64,000 bases of DNA, taken from positions 1 to 64,000 of the forward strand of contig JAURWY010000016.1 of assembly GCA_030654695.1 (NCBI GenBank), given 5' to 3'. Made by a program: the position numbers and the translations under genes. Origin of the DNA: Polaromonas sp. (lineage in GTDB: Bacteria; Pseudomonadota; Gammaproteobacteria; Burkholderiales; Burkholderiaceae_C). This document shows, one piece after another, positions 1 through 6,485 of this stretch; position 1 is the first letter of the stretch, and each line of letters begins with the position of its first letter. A model generated the notes under the pieces. That model ran no database searches. It was not told where the DNA came from and worked only from the letters and a program-made list of their open reading frames with translations.

Positions 1-761
1 GGGATGCTTTTCTTCAGGCCAGCACCAGCGTAGTCTTTCACAAACTTCACGGCACCACCGCCGGCAAAGAACGCGAACGTGGCATCGGGCTTGGCGGCAG
101 CGAGTTCGGTCAACAGCGCCTGAAACTCGACGTTGGGGAACGGCAGGCTCAGCTCGTGGGTGATCTTGCCGCCAGCTTTCTCAAAACCTTCCTTGAAACC
201 CTTGGCCATTTCATCACCAGCGGCGTATTTCCAGGTGATGGTGGCGGCTGTCTTGTGACCCTTGGCGGCCATGGCTTGGCCAATGGCAAAGCCAGGTTGC
301 CAGTTGCTGAAACTGCTGCGGAAGATGTTGACCGCACACATGGAGCCGGTCACCGCATCGGCACCGCCGTTGGGGTTGATCATCAGTGTGCCTGAGCCCT
401 TGGCGACCTTGGCCATGGCCATGGCCACGCCCGAATGCACGGTACCGATCAGCACATCGACGTTGTCACGCTTGATGAGTTTGTTGACGTTGTCCGTGGC
501 TTTCGATGGGTCTGACTCGTCATCTACTTTGAAGAACTCAATTTCACGACCAGCCAGCTTGCCGCCGCTTTCGGCCACGTAGAGGCGAAATCCATTCTCA
601 ATCGCAGTGCCCAGCGATGCAAAAGTGCCGGTGTACGGCAACATCAGGCCGACCTTGAGTTTGGCTGGGGCCTGTGCCAGCGCCATGCCGGCACTGGCCA
701 GCAGGCTGATGGCGGCGAGGGCTGTCACGAGGGGGCGGCGGGTCATTTGAGTCTGCGTCAT
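1..761 (-). CDS. Branched-chain-amino-acid-type ABC transporter substrate-binding protein (partial, 3' end off window)
   Basis: Periplasmic binding protein of the LivK/Peripla_BP_6 type, probably the aromatic-acid capture component of a benzoate ABC importer. The gene is open to the left edge, so the ORF track misses it. The N-terminus reads MTQTQMTRRPLVTALAAISL, followed by a hydrophobic core ending ALAQA, a typical Sec signal peptide. The mature part begins KLKVGLMLPYTGTFASLG, the usual LivK-type opening strand. The start ATG at 761 has GGAGACAAC directly upstream. It lies 26 bases after the hydrolase stop, in the same leftward operon as benzoate-CoA ligase and boxD, which argues for benzoate or related acid uptake. 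Permease and ATPase genes would lie beyond the left edge. The family is confident; the substrate is inferred from context. Confidence 0.88.
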   Translation of the reverse strand, partial: MTQTQMTRRPLVTALAAISLLASAGMALAQAPAKLKVGLMLPYTGTFASLGTAIENGFRLYVAESGGKLAGREIEFFKVDDESDPSKATDNVNKLIKRDNVDVLIGTVHSGVAMAMAKVAKGSGTLMINPNGGADAVTGSMCAVNIFRSSFSNWQPGFAIGQAMAAKGHKTAATITWKYAAGDEMAKGFKEGFEKAGGKITHELSLPFPNVEFQALLTELAAAKPDATFAFFAGGGAVKFVKDYAGAGLKKSI

Positions 762-787
762 GTTGTCTCCTTCGGGTGGTTTTTAAG

Positions 788-1642
788 TTAGCAGGGTGAT
801 TGAAAAGTGTGACTAAAAAAGTGGTCTTTGAAAAATTTTTCAACGCGTGAGATCAGCTGCGCTGGTTGATCTCGGTGCGGGGAATGGCCGCATTCTGCCA
901 GTTCCAGCAACTCGGTTTGCGGCACGCCTGTGGCGATACCGCGAATTTGCTCAAGTGTGCCGTACGCGTCATCGAGTCCTTGCACCGCCAGCAAAGGGCA
1001 AGTGATCGCGGCGATCTCCGCCTCGATCGACCACGCCCGGAAAGCCGGGTTCAACCAGATGTTGTTCCAGCTCCAAAAAGCAGAGTCGGGGTCGGCATGG
1101 TGACGTGCCAAGCGCTGCCGCAAATCGGTTTCAAGGTAAGCCGTGCGAGCCTTGGCAATACTGCTCACCGACAGGTCTTCCACCAGAATGTGAGGCGCCA
1201 ACACAATGGCCCCGGCCACGCGATCCGGAAACCGGGCGGCGTACAGCAACGCGATCGAGCCGCCATCGCTGTGGCCTAGCAAGCAAGGCGGGTTCGCAGC
1301 GGTGTCCACGCCCAAGGCCAACAGCAAGGCCGGCAAAACGTCATTCGCTTGGCGGTGCATGAAATCGGGGGCCCAGACTTCACCCGTCGCGCGCGGGGTC
1401 GACTGGCCGTAGCCGGGACGCGAATACACCAGCCCGCGGCAACCCAAGGCACGGCACAGGGTCTGCGGGAAATCACGCCACATGGAGACGGAGCCCAGCC
1501 CTTCATGCAAAAAAACCAGCAACGGCATTTCGGCATTTTCATTGCCCAGCCATTGGTATTCGACGCGCACGGCCCGTCCAGCCCAATCAATCTCGACCGT
1601 TAATGCGCGCTGACTGACGTGCTGATCAAGGCTCTGCATCAT
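788..1642 (-). CDS. Alpha/beta hydrolase of the box cluster
   Basis: Serine hydrolase of the alpha/beta fold, about 284 aa. The nucleophile elbow GHSDGGS lies near the middle, a candidate acid follows in VQGLDDAYG, and the catalytic His is in CGHSPHRDQP near the C-terminus, so the triad looks intact. An oxyanion-type FLHEGLGS motif sits near the N-terminus. The track ORF extends to 2020 only by reading out of frame through the ligase. The real start is the ATG at 1642, whose ATGA overlaps the ligase stop by 4 bases (translational coupling). Box clusters commonly carry such a hydrolase, described as a putative lactone hydrolase, possibly removing dead-end lactones or thioesters formed from the epoxide or ring-opened intermediates. 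That role is inferred; the substrate is unknown. Confidence 0.85.
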   Translation of the reverse strand: MMQSLDQHVSQRALTVEIDWAGRAVRVEYQWLGNENAEMPLLVFLHEGLGSVSMWRDFPQTLCRALGCRGLVYSRPGYGQSTPRATGEVWAPDFMHRQANDVLPALLLALGVDTAANPPCLLGHSDGGSIALLYAARFPDRVAGAIVLAPHILVEDLSVSSIAKARTAYLETDLRQRLARHHADPDSAFWSWNNIWLNPAFRAWSIEAEIAAITCPLLAVQGLDDAYGTLEQIRGIATGVPQTELLELAECGHSPHRDQPAQLISRVEKFFKDHFFSHTFQSPC

Positions 1643-3222
1643 GCGGCGACTTTGTCCATGTCGCGCAGCTTGAAGCGCTGAATCTTGCCGGTGGCGGTCT
1701 TCGGCAGCTCTGGTAAAAATTCGATGACGCGCGGGTATTTGTAGGGGGCCAGGCGTTCTTTCACAAAGGCCTTGAGTTCGTCGGCCGTCGCCGTCTGTCC
1801 CGACTTGAGCACCACATAGGCCTTGGTTTTGGTCAAGCCATCGGTGTCCGTCATGCCGATCACCGCAGCTTCGAGCACGGCAGGGTGCTGCACCAGCGTG
1901 GCCTCGACTTCGAACGGTGAGACATAAATACCGCTGACCTTGAGCATGTCGTCGCTGCGGCCGGAGTAGGTATAGGTGCCGTCGGCGTTGCGCACGTATT
2001 TGTCGCCGGTTTTGGTCCACGCACCCTGAAAGGTTTCGCGCGTTTTTTCGCGGTTGCCCCAGTACAGCAAGGCCGCACTCGGTCCGCGCACATAGAGGTC
2101 GCCAGTCTCGCCATCGGGCACGGGCAAGCCGTCGTCACCGCGCAGTTCGACGTCATAGCCAGGCACCGGCCAGCCGGTGGTGCCGTAGCGCACTTTGCCG
2201 GGAATGTTCGACAAATAGATATGCAGCATCTCGGTGGAACCGATGCCGTCAATGATCTCCACGCCATAGTGCGCTGTGAAGCGCTGACCCAAGTCGGCGG
2301 GCAGTGCTTCGCCAGCGGACGACACCAAGCGCAAGGCCACTTCGTTTTTGCCCGGCAGCTTGGCAGAGGCCAGCATGCCAGCGAAGCCAGTCGGTGCGCC
2401 AAAAAAGACGGTCGGCTGCTGTTCTTTCCAGCGTTTGAAGGTGGCGTCTGGCGTGGGCCGCTCGGCCATCAAGACCACGGTCGCGCCGACACTCAAGGGA
2501 AAACTCAAACCGTTGCCAAGACCGTAGGCAAAAAAGAGTTTGGCGGCTGAAAAGCACACGTCTTTTTCCAACAAACCGAGGATGGGTTTGCCATACAGCT
2601 CGGCCGTCCAATAAGGATTGGCGTGCGTGTGCGTGGTGCCTTTTGGCCGGCCGGTGGAACCCGACGAGTACAGCCAAAAACCGGGATCGTCCGGGCTGGT
2701 CGCCGCCGCTTGCGGCAGTGGCGCGCTTTGCTCGATCAAGGCGTCCAAGGAAACTTCACCGCTGTTGAGGGCCGCGCTTGGCCGAGATACAACCACCGCC
2801 TGAAGTTCATGACCGCCCTGCGCCATGGCCAGTCGCAAATTGGGGAGCAGCGCGTCAGACACCAGTGCAGCTTGCGCGCGACTGTGCTGCAACATGAAGG
2901 CGTAGTCGTCGGCAGTCAGCAAGGTGTTCACCGCCACCGGGACCAGCCCCGCATACATCGCGCCCAGAAAGCTCACCACCCAGTCGCTGCTGTCGTGCAT
3001 GAGCAGCAACACGCGTTCTTCACGGCGCAGACCCAGCGCCAGCAAGCCGGCAGCAACGCGGCGAATGCGCTCCGCCAACTCGCTATAGCTGAGCTGGCCG
3101 ACATCGTCGATCAACGCGATCTTGGCCGGTCGGCTGATGTTGCAGTCGATCAAGTGCTGCGCAAAGTTGAAGCGCGGGCCAGGGGCCGATGGCAGTGAGC
3201 CGTGTGCAAATGGGGGGGCCAT
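1639..3222 (-). CDS. bclA: Benzoate-CoA ligase
   Basis: ATP-dependent acyl-CoA synthetase (ANL superfamily), 527 aa, the expected length for benzoate-CoA ligases. It activates benzoate to benzoyl-CoA, the entry step of the box pathway, in the cytoplasm. The phosphate-binding loop LYSSGSTGRPKGTTH is near residue 185-200, the adenylation motif YGTTGWPVPGYD is in the middle, the hinge/A8 region YTYSGRSDDMLKVSGIYVSP follows, and the catalytic lysine is in PKTATGKIQRFKLR near the C-terminus. The start ATG at 3222 is preceded by GAGGAGACACGC. It is flanked by boxD upstream (41-base gap) and the hydrolase downstream (4-base overlap). A 2-aminobenzoate or 3-hydroxybenzoate preference cannot be excluded, but the box context makes benzoate by far the most likely substrate. 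Confidence 0.93.
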   Translation of the reverse strand: MAPPFAHGSLPSAPGPRFNFAQHLIDCNISRPAKIALIDDVGQLSYSELAERIRRVAAGLLALGLRREERVLLLMHDSSDWVVSFLGAMYAGLVPVAVNTLLTADDYAFMLQHSRAQAALVSDALLPNLRLAMAQGGHELQAVVVSRPSAALNSGEVSLDALIEQSAPLPQAAATSPDDPGFWLYSSGSTGRPKGTTHTHANPYWTAELYGKPILGLLEKDVCFSAAKLFFAYGLGNGLSFPLSVGATVVLMAERPTPDATFKRWKEQQPTVFFGAPTGFAGMLASAKLPGKNEVALRLVSSAGEALPADLGQRFTAHYGVEIIDGIGSTEMLHIYLSNIPGKVRYGTTGWPVPGYDVELRGDDGLPVPDGETGDLYVRGPSAALLYWGNREKTRETFQGAWTKTGDKYVRNADGTYTYSGRSDDMLKVSGIYVSPFEVEATLVQHPAVLEAAVIGMTDTDGLTKTKAYVVLKSGQTATADELKAFVKERLAPYKYPRVIEFLPELPKTATGKIQRFKLRDMDKVAA

Positions 3223-3263
3223 GCGTGTCTCCTCGTTCTCAATTTTTTTTGACAGTGGCGGGC

Positions 3264-4826
3264 TTATTCGCTGAGCGGTTTCAAGTGCGCCAGCACCGCG
3301 GTGCTGGCTTGCACGGCACTCCGGCGATGGTAAAAATTGAGCGCCCGCAGGCCGCCAAGTTCTTCGCCGCCGCCCGCGCGGCCAGGTCCGCCGTGCAGCG
3401 ACTGCGGCATCACGTTGCCGTGGCCTGTGTGCAGTGCGGCCACGTCGGGCGAGATGATGTGCACGCGGCCGTGGCTGTCGGCCAGTTCCAGCGCAGCGCT
3501 GGCCAGTGCCGCCGTGTCACTGCCGTAGAGCGATGTGACGAGTGAGCCTTGACCGCGTCGGACCAGCGCCAGTGCATGGTCGATGTCGCGGTAAGGCACG
3601 AGCGTGGCGACCGGCCCAAAGACTTCGGTGTCATGCACGTGACGTGATGCATCGCTGGCATCAGCCGTGCGCAAGCCCAGCAAGGTTGGACCTACGCAGC
3701 AAGCGATGGCAGGGTCTGCATCGACCAGTGCGTGGGATGCGCCGTCGTGCAGCACTTCAGCTTCGGTCTTGAGCAGTGCCAAGCCTTCGAGCACGGTGTT
3801 GAATTGCGCGCGATTCACCAAGGCACCCATGCGCACGGTGTCATTGCGCGGGTTGCCAACAGTTGTTTTGGCCAGCCTTGCACTGATGGCTGCAGCGGCC
3901 TCTTTGTAAAGCGCTTGCGGCACCAGCACGCGGCGAATCGCCGTGCATTTCTGGCCTGACTTGACCGTCATTTCGCGGGCCACTTCTTTGGCCAGCAGTT
4001 CCAGGGCTTCGGCGCCTGCATCGGGCAAGAGCAGTGCCGAATTTAGGCTGTCGGCTTCGATGTTGACCCGGGCTGAACGCTGCGTGACAGCGGGATGCGA
4101 GCGAATCACAGCGGCGGTTTCTGCTGAGCCGGTGAAAGACACCACATCAAAGGCCTGCAATTGGTCCAGCAAACCGGCCGAGCTACCGCAGATGACGGAC
4201 AGTGCGCCGGCAGGCAACACGCCTGCGTTCACCACGTCTTGCACCATGCGCTGCGTCAACCAAGCGGTGGCGGTGGCCGGTTTGATGATCACCGGCACAC
4301 CCGAGAGCAACGCTGGCGCGGCTTTTTCCCACAAACCCCACGCCGGAAAATTGAAAGCATTGATGAACAGCGCCACGCCGCGCGTCGGCGTCATGACATG
4401 TTGCGATTGGAACAGCGGGTCTTTACCCAGACGCGCGCTGTCGCCATCCAGTAGATGATGCCGATCACCCAGCGAATCGCCCATCTTGGCGTAGCTGCTG
4501 AGGGTGAAGAAACCGCCGTCGATGTCGACGGCTGTGTCATTCTTCACGGTGCCGCTGTTGGCGGTGGCGATCTCGTAGTAAGCCTCGCGATTCGCCTGCA
4601 AGACCTTGCCGACTTCCACCAGCAACACGGCACGCTGCCGGTAGCTCAACTGCCGCAAGGCACTGCCGCCCTGCTCCCGGGCAAAAGTAAAAGCTTCAGC
4701 CAGATCCATGCCCGTAGCATCCACGCGCACCAGCGGCGTCCCCAACACAGGGTCGACCAGTTCGGTGCCTGCACCGCTGCCGTTTTGCCAGCGGCCGGCC
4801 AAGAAATTAGGGAGAAGTTCAGTCAT
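3264..4826 (-). CDS. boxD: 3,4-dehydroadipyl-CoA semialdehyde dehydrogenase
   Basis: NADP-type aldehyde dehydrogenase, 520 aa, resembling the aldehyde dehydrogenase half of PaaZ. It oxidises the semialdehyde released by BoxC to 3,4-dehydroadipyl-CoA. The cofactor-binding segment FINAFNFPAWGLWEKAAPAL, the SFTGSAETA motif, the general-base segment VNIEADSLNSALLL and the catalytic cysteine in KSGQKCTAIRRVLVP are all visible and in the normal order. It belongs to the leftward arm of the box cluster, 27 bases after the DUF4863 gene and 41 before benzoate-CoA ligase. The sequence upstream of its ATG has only a poor Shine-Dalgarno. The BoxD assignment rests on PaaZ-like motifs plus context; no frame defects are seen. 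Confidence 0.93.
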   Translation of the reverse strand: MTELLPNFLAGRWQNGSGAGTELVDPVLGTPLVRVDATGMDLAEAFTFAREQGGSALRQLSYRQRAVLLVEVGKVLQANREAYYEIATANSGTVKNDTAVDIDGGFFTLSSYAKMGDSLGDRHHLLDGDSARLGKDPLFQSQHVMTPTRGVALFINAFNFPAWGLWEKAAPALLSGVPVIIKPATATAWLTQRMVQDVVNAGVLPAGALSVICGSSAGLLDQLQAFDVVSFTGSAETAAVIRSHPAVTQRSARVNIEADSLNSALLLPDAGAEALELLAKEVAREMTVKSGQKCTAIRRVLVPQALYKEAAAAISARLAKTTVGNPRNDTVRMGALVNRAQFNTVLEGLALLKTEAEVLHDGASHALVDADPAIACCVGPTLLGLRTADASDASRHVHDTEVFGPVATLVPYRDIDHALALVRRGQGSLVTSLYGSDTAALASAALELADSHGRVHIISPDVAALHTGHGNVMPQSLHGGPGRAGGGEELGGLRALNFYHRRSAVQASTAVLAHLKPLSE

Positions 4827-4853
4827 GGGGATGTCGTTTTCTGCGTATTCTGG

Positions 4854-5318
4854 TTAACGGGTGAAGTCGATGCGGCCTTCAGGCAGCAGATAAAGGACCA
4901 AGGCGCGGCCTTGTGTCACGGTCGGGCGGTGGGCGCTGCCGGGAGGACACACCAGCCAGCCAGCCGGACGGCCGTCAAAGCAGGCGCCGCCATCCACCGG
5001 CATGATCAAGTCAATTTCACCGTTCGGGTGGCTGTGGTGCGGCCCGGCCACATCCGTCATGTCGACCACATCGACTGAAAAGCCATGCAGGTCGCCGGCG
5101 GGCTTGAAGATGCGGCCGTATTTCAAGCCACCGCCCTCGCGGTCGCACAGCCAGCCTTCGGCCACGCCGGTAACGCAAGCTGCCTGCAACTGGGAAAAAG
5201 TGGTGCTGCCGGGGCCGTGCTCAGCGTTGAGCCAAACGTCCAATTCGGCATTCAACGGGCGGCCCGCCAGTTGCGTCGTCAGTTGAGCTATCTGCTCTCG
5301 AAATTCAAGGGGAGTCAT
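4854..5318 (-). CDS. DUF4863 family protein (4-hydroxylaminobenzoate lyase-like)
   Basis: Protein of about 154 aa with the pattern of the DUF4863 family, which includes PnbB-type 4-hydroxylaminobenzoate lyases. It has a cupin-like His cluster, GPHHSHPNGEIDLIMPVDG, followed by PPGSAHRPTV, which could bind a metal. It is the first gene of the leftward box operon, 155 bases from the divergently transcribed boxR and 27 bases before boxD. I chose the ATG at 5318 (MTPLEFREQIAQL) because the longer track ORF adds an unconserved-looking N-terminus and would run into the promoter region. Its role in benzoyl-CoA metabolism is not established. The lyase name is a family label, and a detoxification or accessory role is equally possible. 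Confidence 0.8.
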   Translation of the reverse strand: MTPLEFREQIAQLTTQLAGRPLNAELDVWLNAEHGPGSTTFSQLQAACVTGVAEGWLCDREGGGLKYGRIFKPAGDLHGFSVDVVDMTDVAGPHHSHPNGEIDLIMPVDGGACFDGRPAGWLVCPPGSAHRPTVTQGRALVLYLLPEGRIDFTR

Positions 5319-5364
5319 TGGAGAGCTCGTCCATTCACAAAAAGGTGGGGATGCAAGACCTTGC

Positions 5365-5393
5365 TTGTCAGGCCTAGCAACATGAATTATTAT
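5365..5393 (+). promoter_or_regulatory. Candidate boxR promoter with putative BoxR-type element
   Basis: TTGTCA (5365-5370), 17-base spacer, TATTAT (5388-5393). The -10 lies inside ATTATTATGCGCAT (5386-5399), which matches 12 of 14 bases with ATTATTATTCACAT at the boxC promoter (6414-6427) in the same orientation. This is consistent with autoregulation by BoxR. Sequence similarity is seen directly; operator function is inferred. Confidence 0.5.
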
Positions 5394-5403
5394 GCGCATC
5401 TGA

Positions 5404-5432
5404 ACGATAAAGCGACTAAAGCGTTGTGTCAA
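5404..5432 (-). promoter_or_regulatory. Candidate promoter for the leftward box operon
   Basis: Read on the minus strand, TTGACA (5432-5427) is followed after 17 bases by TATCGT (5409-5404). The -35 is perfect and the -10 is weak (4 of 6). It would drive the DUF4863-boxD-bclA-hydrolase-transporter operon. Its start point would fall within the predicted boxR promoter, so the two divergent promoters overlap. This is consensus matching by eye only. Confidence 0.5.
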
Positions 5433-5473
5433 GCACTATATTGCATATCTCAGGGATAACACCGAGCCAACCC

Positions 5474-6364
5474 ATGCCAGAAAAGACTGAAGACAGCGGG
5501 AAAAACCCATTTTTGGTGGCGCTGGGGGAACGTGTGCGTGGCCTGCGAGCTCGTCGCGGCATGACACGCAAGGCCGTTTCGATAGCCGCGGAGGTGTCTG
5601 AGCGTCATCTGGCCAATCTTGAATACGGCGAAGGCAACGCCTCTATCTTGGTGCTGCTGCAGGTGGCGAACGCTCTGCAATGCAGCTTGGCCGAGCTGAT
5701 CGGTGACGTCACCACGCTGTCGCCCGAGTGGCTGCTGATCAGGGAGCTGCTGGAGCGGCGGGGCGAACCTGACTTGCGCCGCGCCCGCATCGCTTTAGGC
5801 GAACTGCTAGGCACCGGCGGCGCGCCTGGCGCGGTCAGCACGCGGGTGGCCTTGATCGGGTTGCGCGGTGCCGGCAAGTCAGCGCTAGGCCAGATGCTGG
5901 CCGAAGACCTCGGCTTTCCCTTTGTCGAGCTGAGCCGCGAGATCGAGAAATTTGCCGGCTGCAGTGTCGCGGAAATCCAGGCTTTGTATGGGCAAAATGC
6001 CTACCGTCGCTATGAGCGCCGCGCCATGGAAGAGACCATCCAGATTTACCCCGAGGCGGTGATCGCCACCCCGGGCGGCTTGGTGTCAGACCCCGCCACC
6101 TTCAATCAATTGCTCAGCCACTGCAGCACGGTGTGGCTCCAAGCCGACCCGGAAGACCACATGAACCGCGTGTTGGCCCAAGGCGACACACGCCCCATGG
6201 CCGCCAGCAAGGAGGCGATGGAAGACCTCAAAGTCATTCTGGCCGGTCGAGCTGCTTTTTACTCAAAGGCGCAACTCACCCTCAACACGAGTGCGCAAGG
6301 ATTGGCGCCTTCATTTGCTTTGCTGCGCAGCCAAGTGCGGGATTTATTGCAGCTGCCGGCTTGA
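5474..6364 (+). CDS. boxR: BoxR, benzoyl-CoA-responsive transcriptional regulator (HTH + shikimate-kinase-like domain)
   Basis: Regulator of about 296 aa with the two-domain BoxR/BzdR architecture. An XRE-type helix-turn-helix spans about residues 15-75 (LGERVRGLRARRGMTRKAVS, then VSERHLANLEYGEGN). After a linker, a shikimate-kinase-like domain begins with the P-loop LIGLRGAGKSALGQ near residue 130 and continues with RYERRAMEE and TPGGLVS motifs. In this family the kinase-like domain senses benzoyl-CoA and the HTH represses box genes. The start ATG at 5474 (MPEKTEDSGKNPF) is preferred over the upstream 5426 codon, which would begin almost at the promoter. It is divergent from the DUF4863 operon and 121 bases upstream of boxC, which it probably controls through the palindromes found there. 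Confidence 0.93.
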   Translation: MPEKTEDSGKNPFLVALGERVRGLRARRGMTRKAVSIAAEVSERHLANLEYGEGNASILVLLQVANALQCSLAELIGDVTTLSPEWLLIRELLERRGEPDLRRARIALGELLGTGGAPGAVSTRVALIGLRGAGKSALGQMLAEDLGFPFVELSREIEKFAGCSVAEIQALYGQNAYRRYERRAMEETIQIYPEAVIATPGGLVSDPATFNQLLSHCSTVWLQADPEDHMNRVLAQGDTRPMAASKEAMEDLKVILAGRAAFYSKAQLTLNTSAQGLAPSFALLRSQVRDLLQLPA

Positions 6365-6391
6365 TTTTTTAGAAAATAGGCAAAAAAGTGC

Positions 6392-6421
6392 TTGACCACA
6401 ATTCTTAATGTGCATTATTAT
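6392..6421 (+). promoter_or_regulatory. Candidate boxCBA promoter
   Basis: TTGACC (6392-6397), 18-base spacer, TATTAT (6416-6421), followed about 55 bases later by the boxC ribosome site. The 13-bp inverted repeat listed separately spans the spacer and the -10, as expected for a repressed promoter. Consensus match by eye; no transcription start is known. Confidence 0.55.
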
Positions 6422-6435
6422 TCACATTAAGAATT
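6400..6435. promoter_or_regulatory. Perfect 13-bp inverted repeat, candidate BoxR operator
   Basis: Arms AATTCTTAATGTG (6400-6412) and CACATTAAGAATT (6423-6435) are exact reverse complements separated by 10 bases. They lie over the predicted spacer and -10 of the boxC promoter. The arms are AT-rich with no GC stem or T-run, so a terminator is unlikely. A single site of this quality next to a dedicated HTH repressor gene is most simply its operator. Confidence 0.6.
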
Positions 6436-6441
6436 TTAAAA

Positions 6442-6459
6442 GATGCAGTTTTTTGCATC
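6442..6459. promoter_or_regulatory. GATGCA-N6-TGCATC palindrome, second candidate operator half
   Basis: GATGCA (6442-6447) and TGCATC (6454-6459) flank a 6-base spacer, giving TGCA-N6-TGCA. TGCA repeats are reported as recognition elements for the BzdR/BoxR family. The site lies downstream of the predicted -10, so a bound repressor could block elongation or clearance. The family link is from memory and should be treated as suggestive. Confidence 0.5.
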
Positions 6460-6485
6460 CCTAACAGCACGACGGAGATATGTTC

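Noticed and set aside
788-2020. 410-aa version of the alpha/beta hydrolase
   Set aside because: The first 126 residues read out of frame through benzoate-CoA ligase; the ATGA overlap at 1642 gives the normal family length.
6400-6435. 13-bp palindrome considered as a boxR terminator
   Set aside because: Arms are AT-rich, there is no T-run, and it overlaps a good promoter for boxC.
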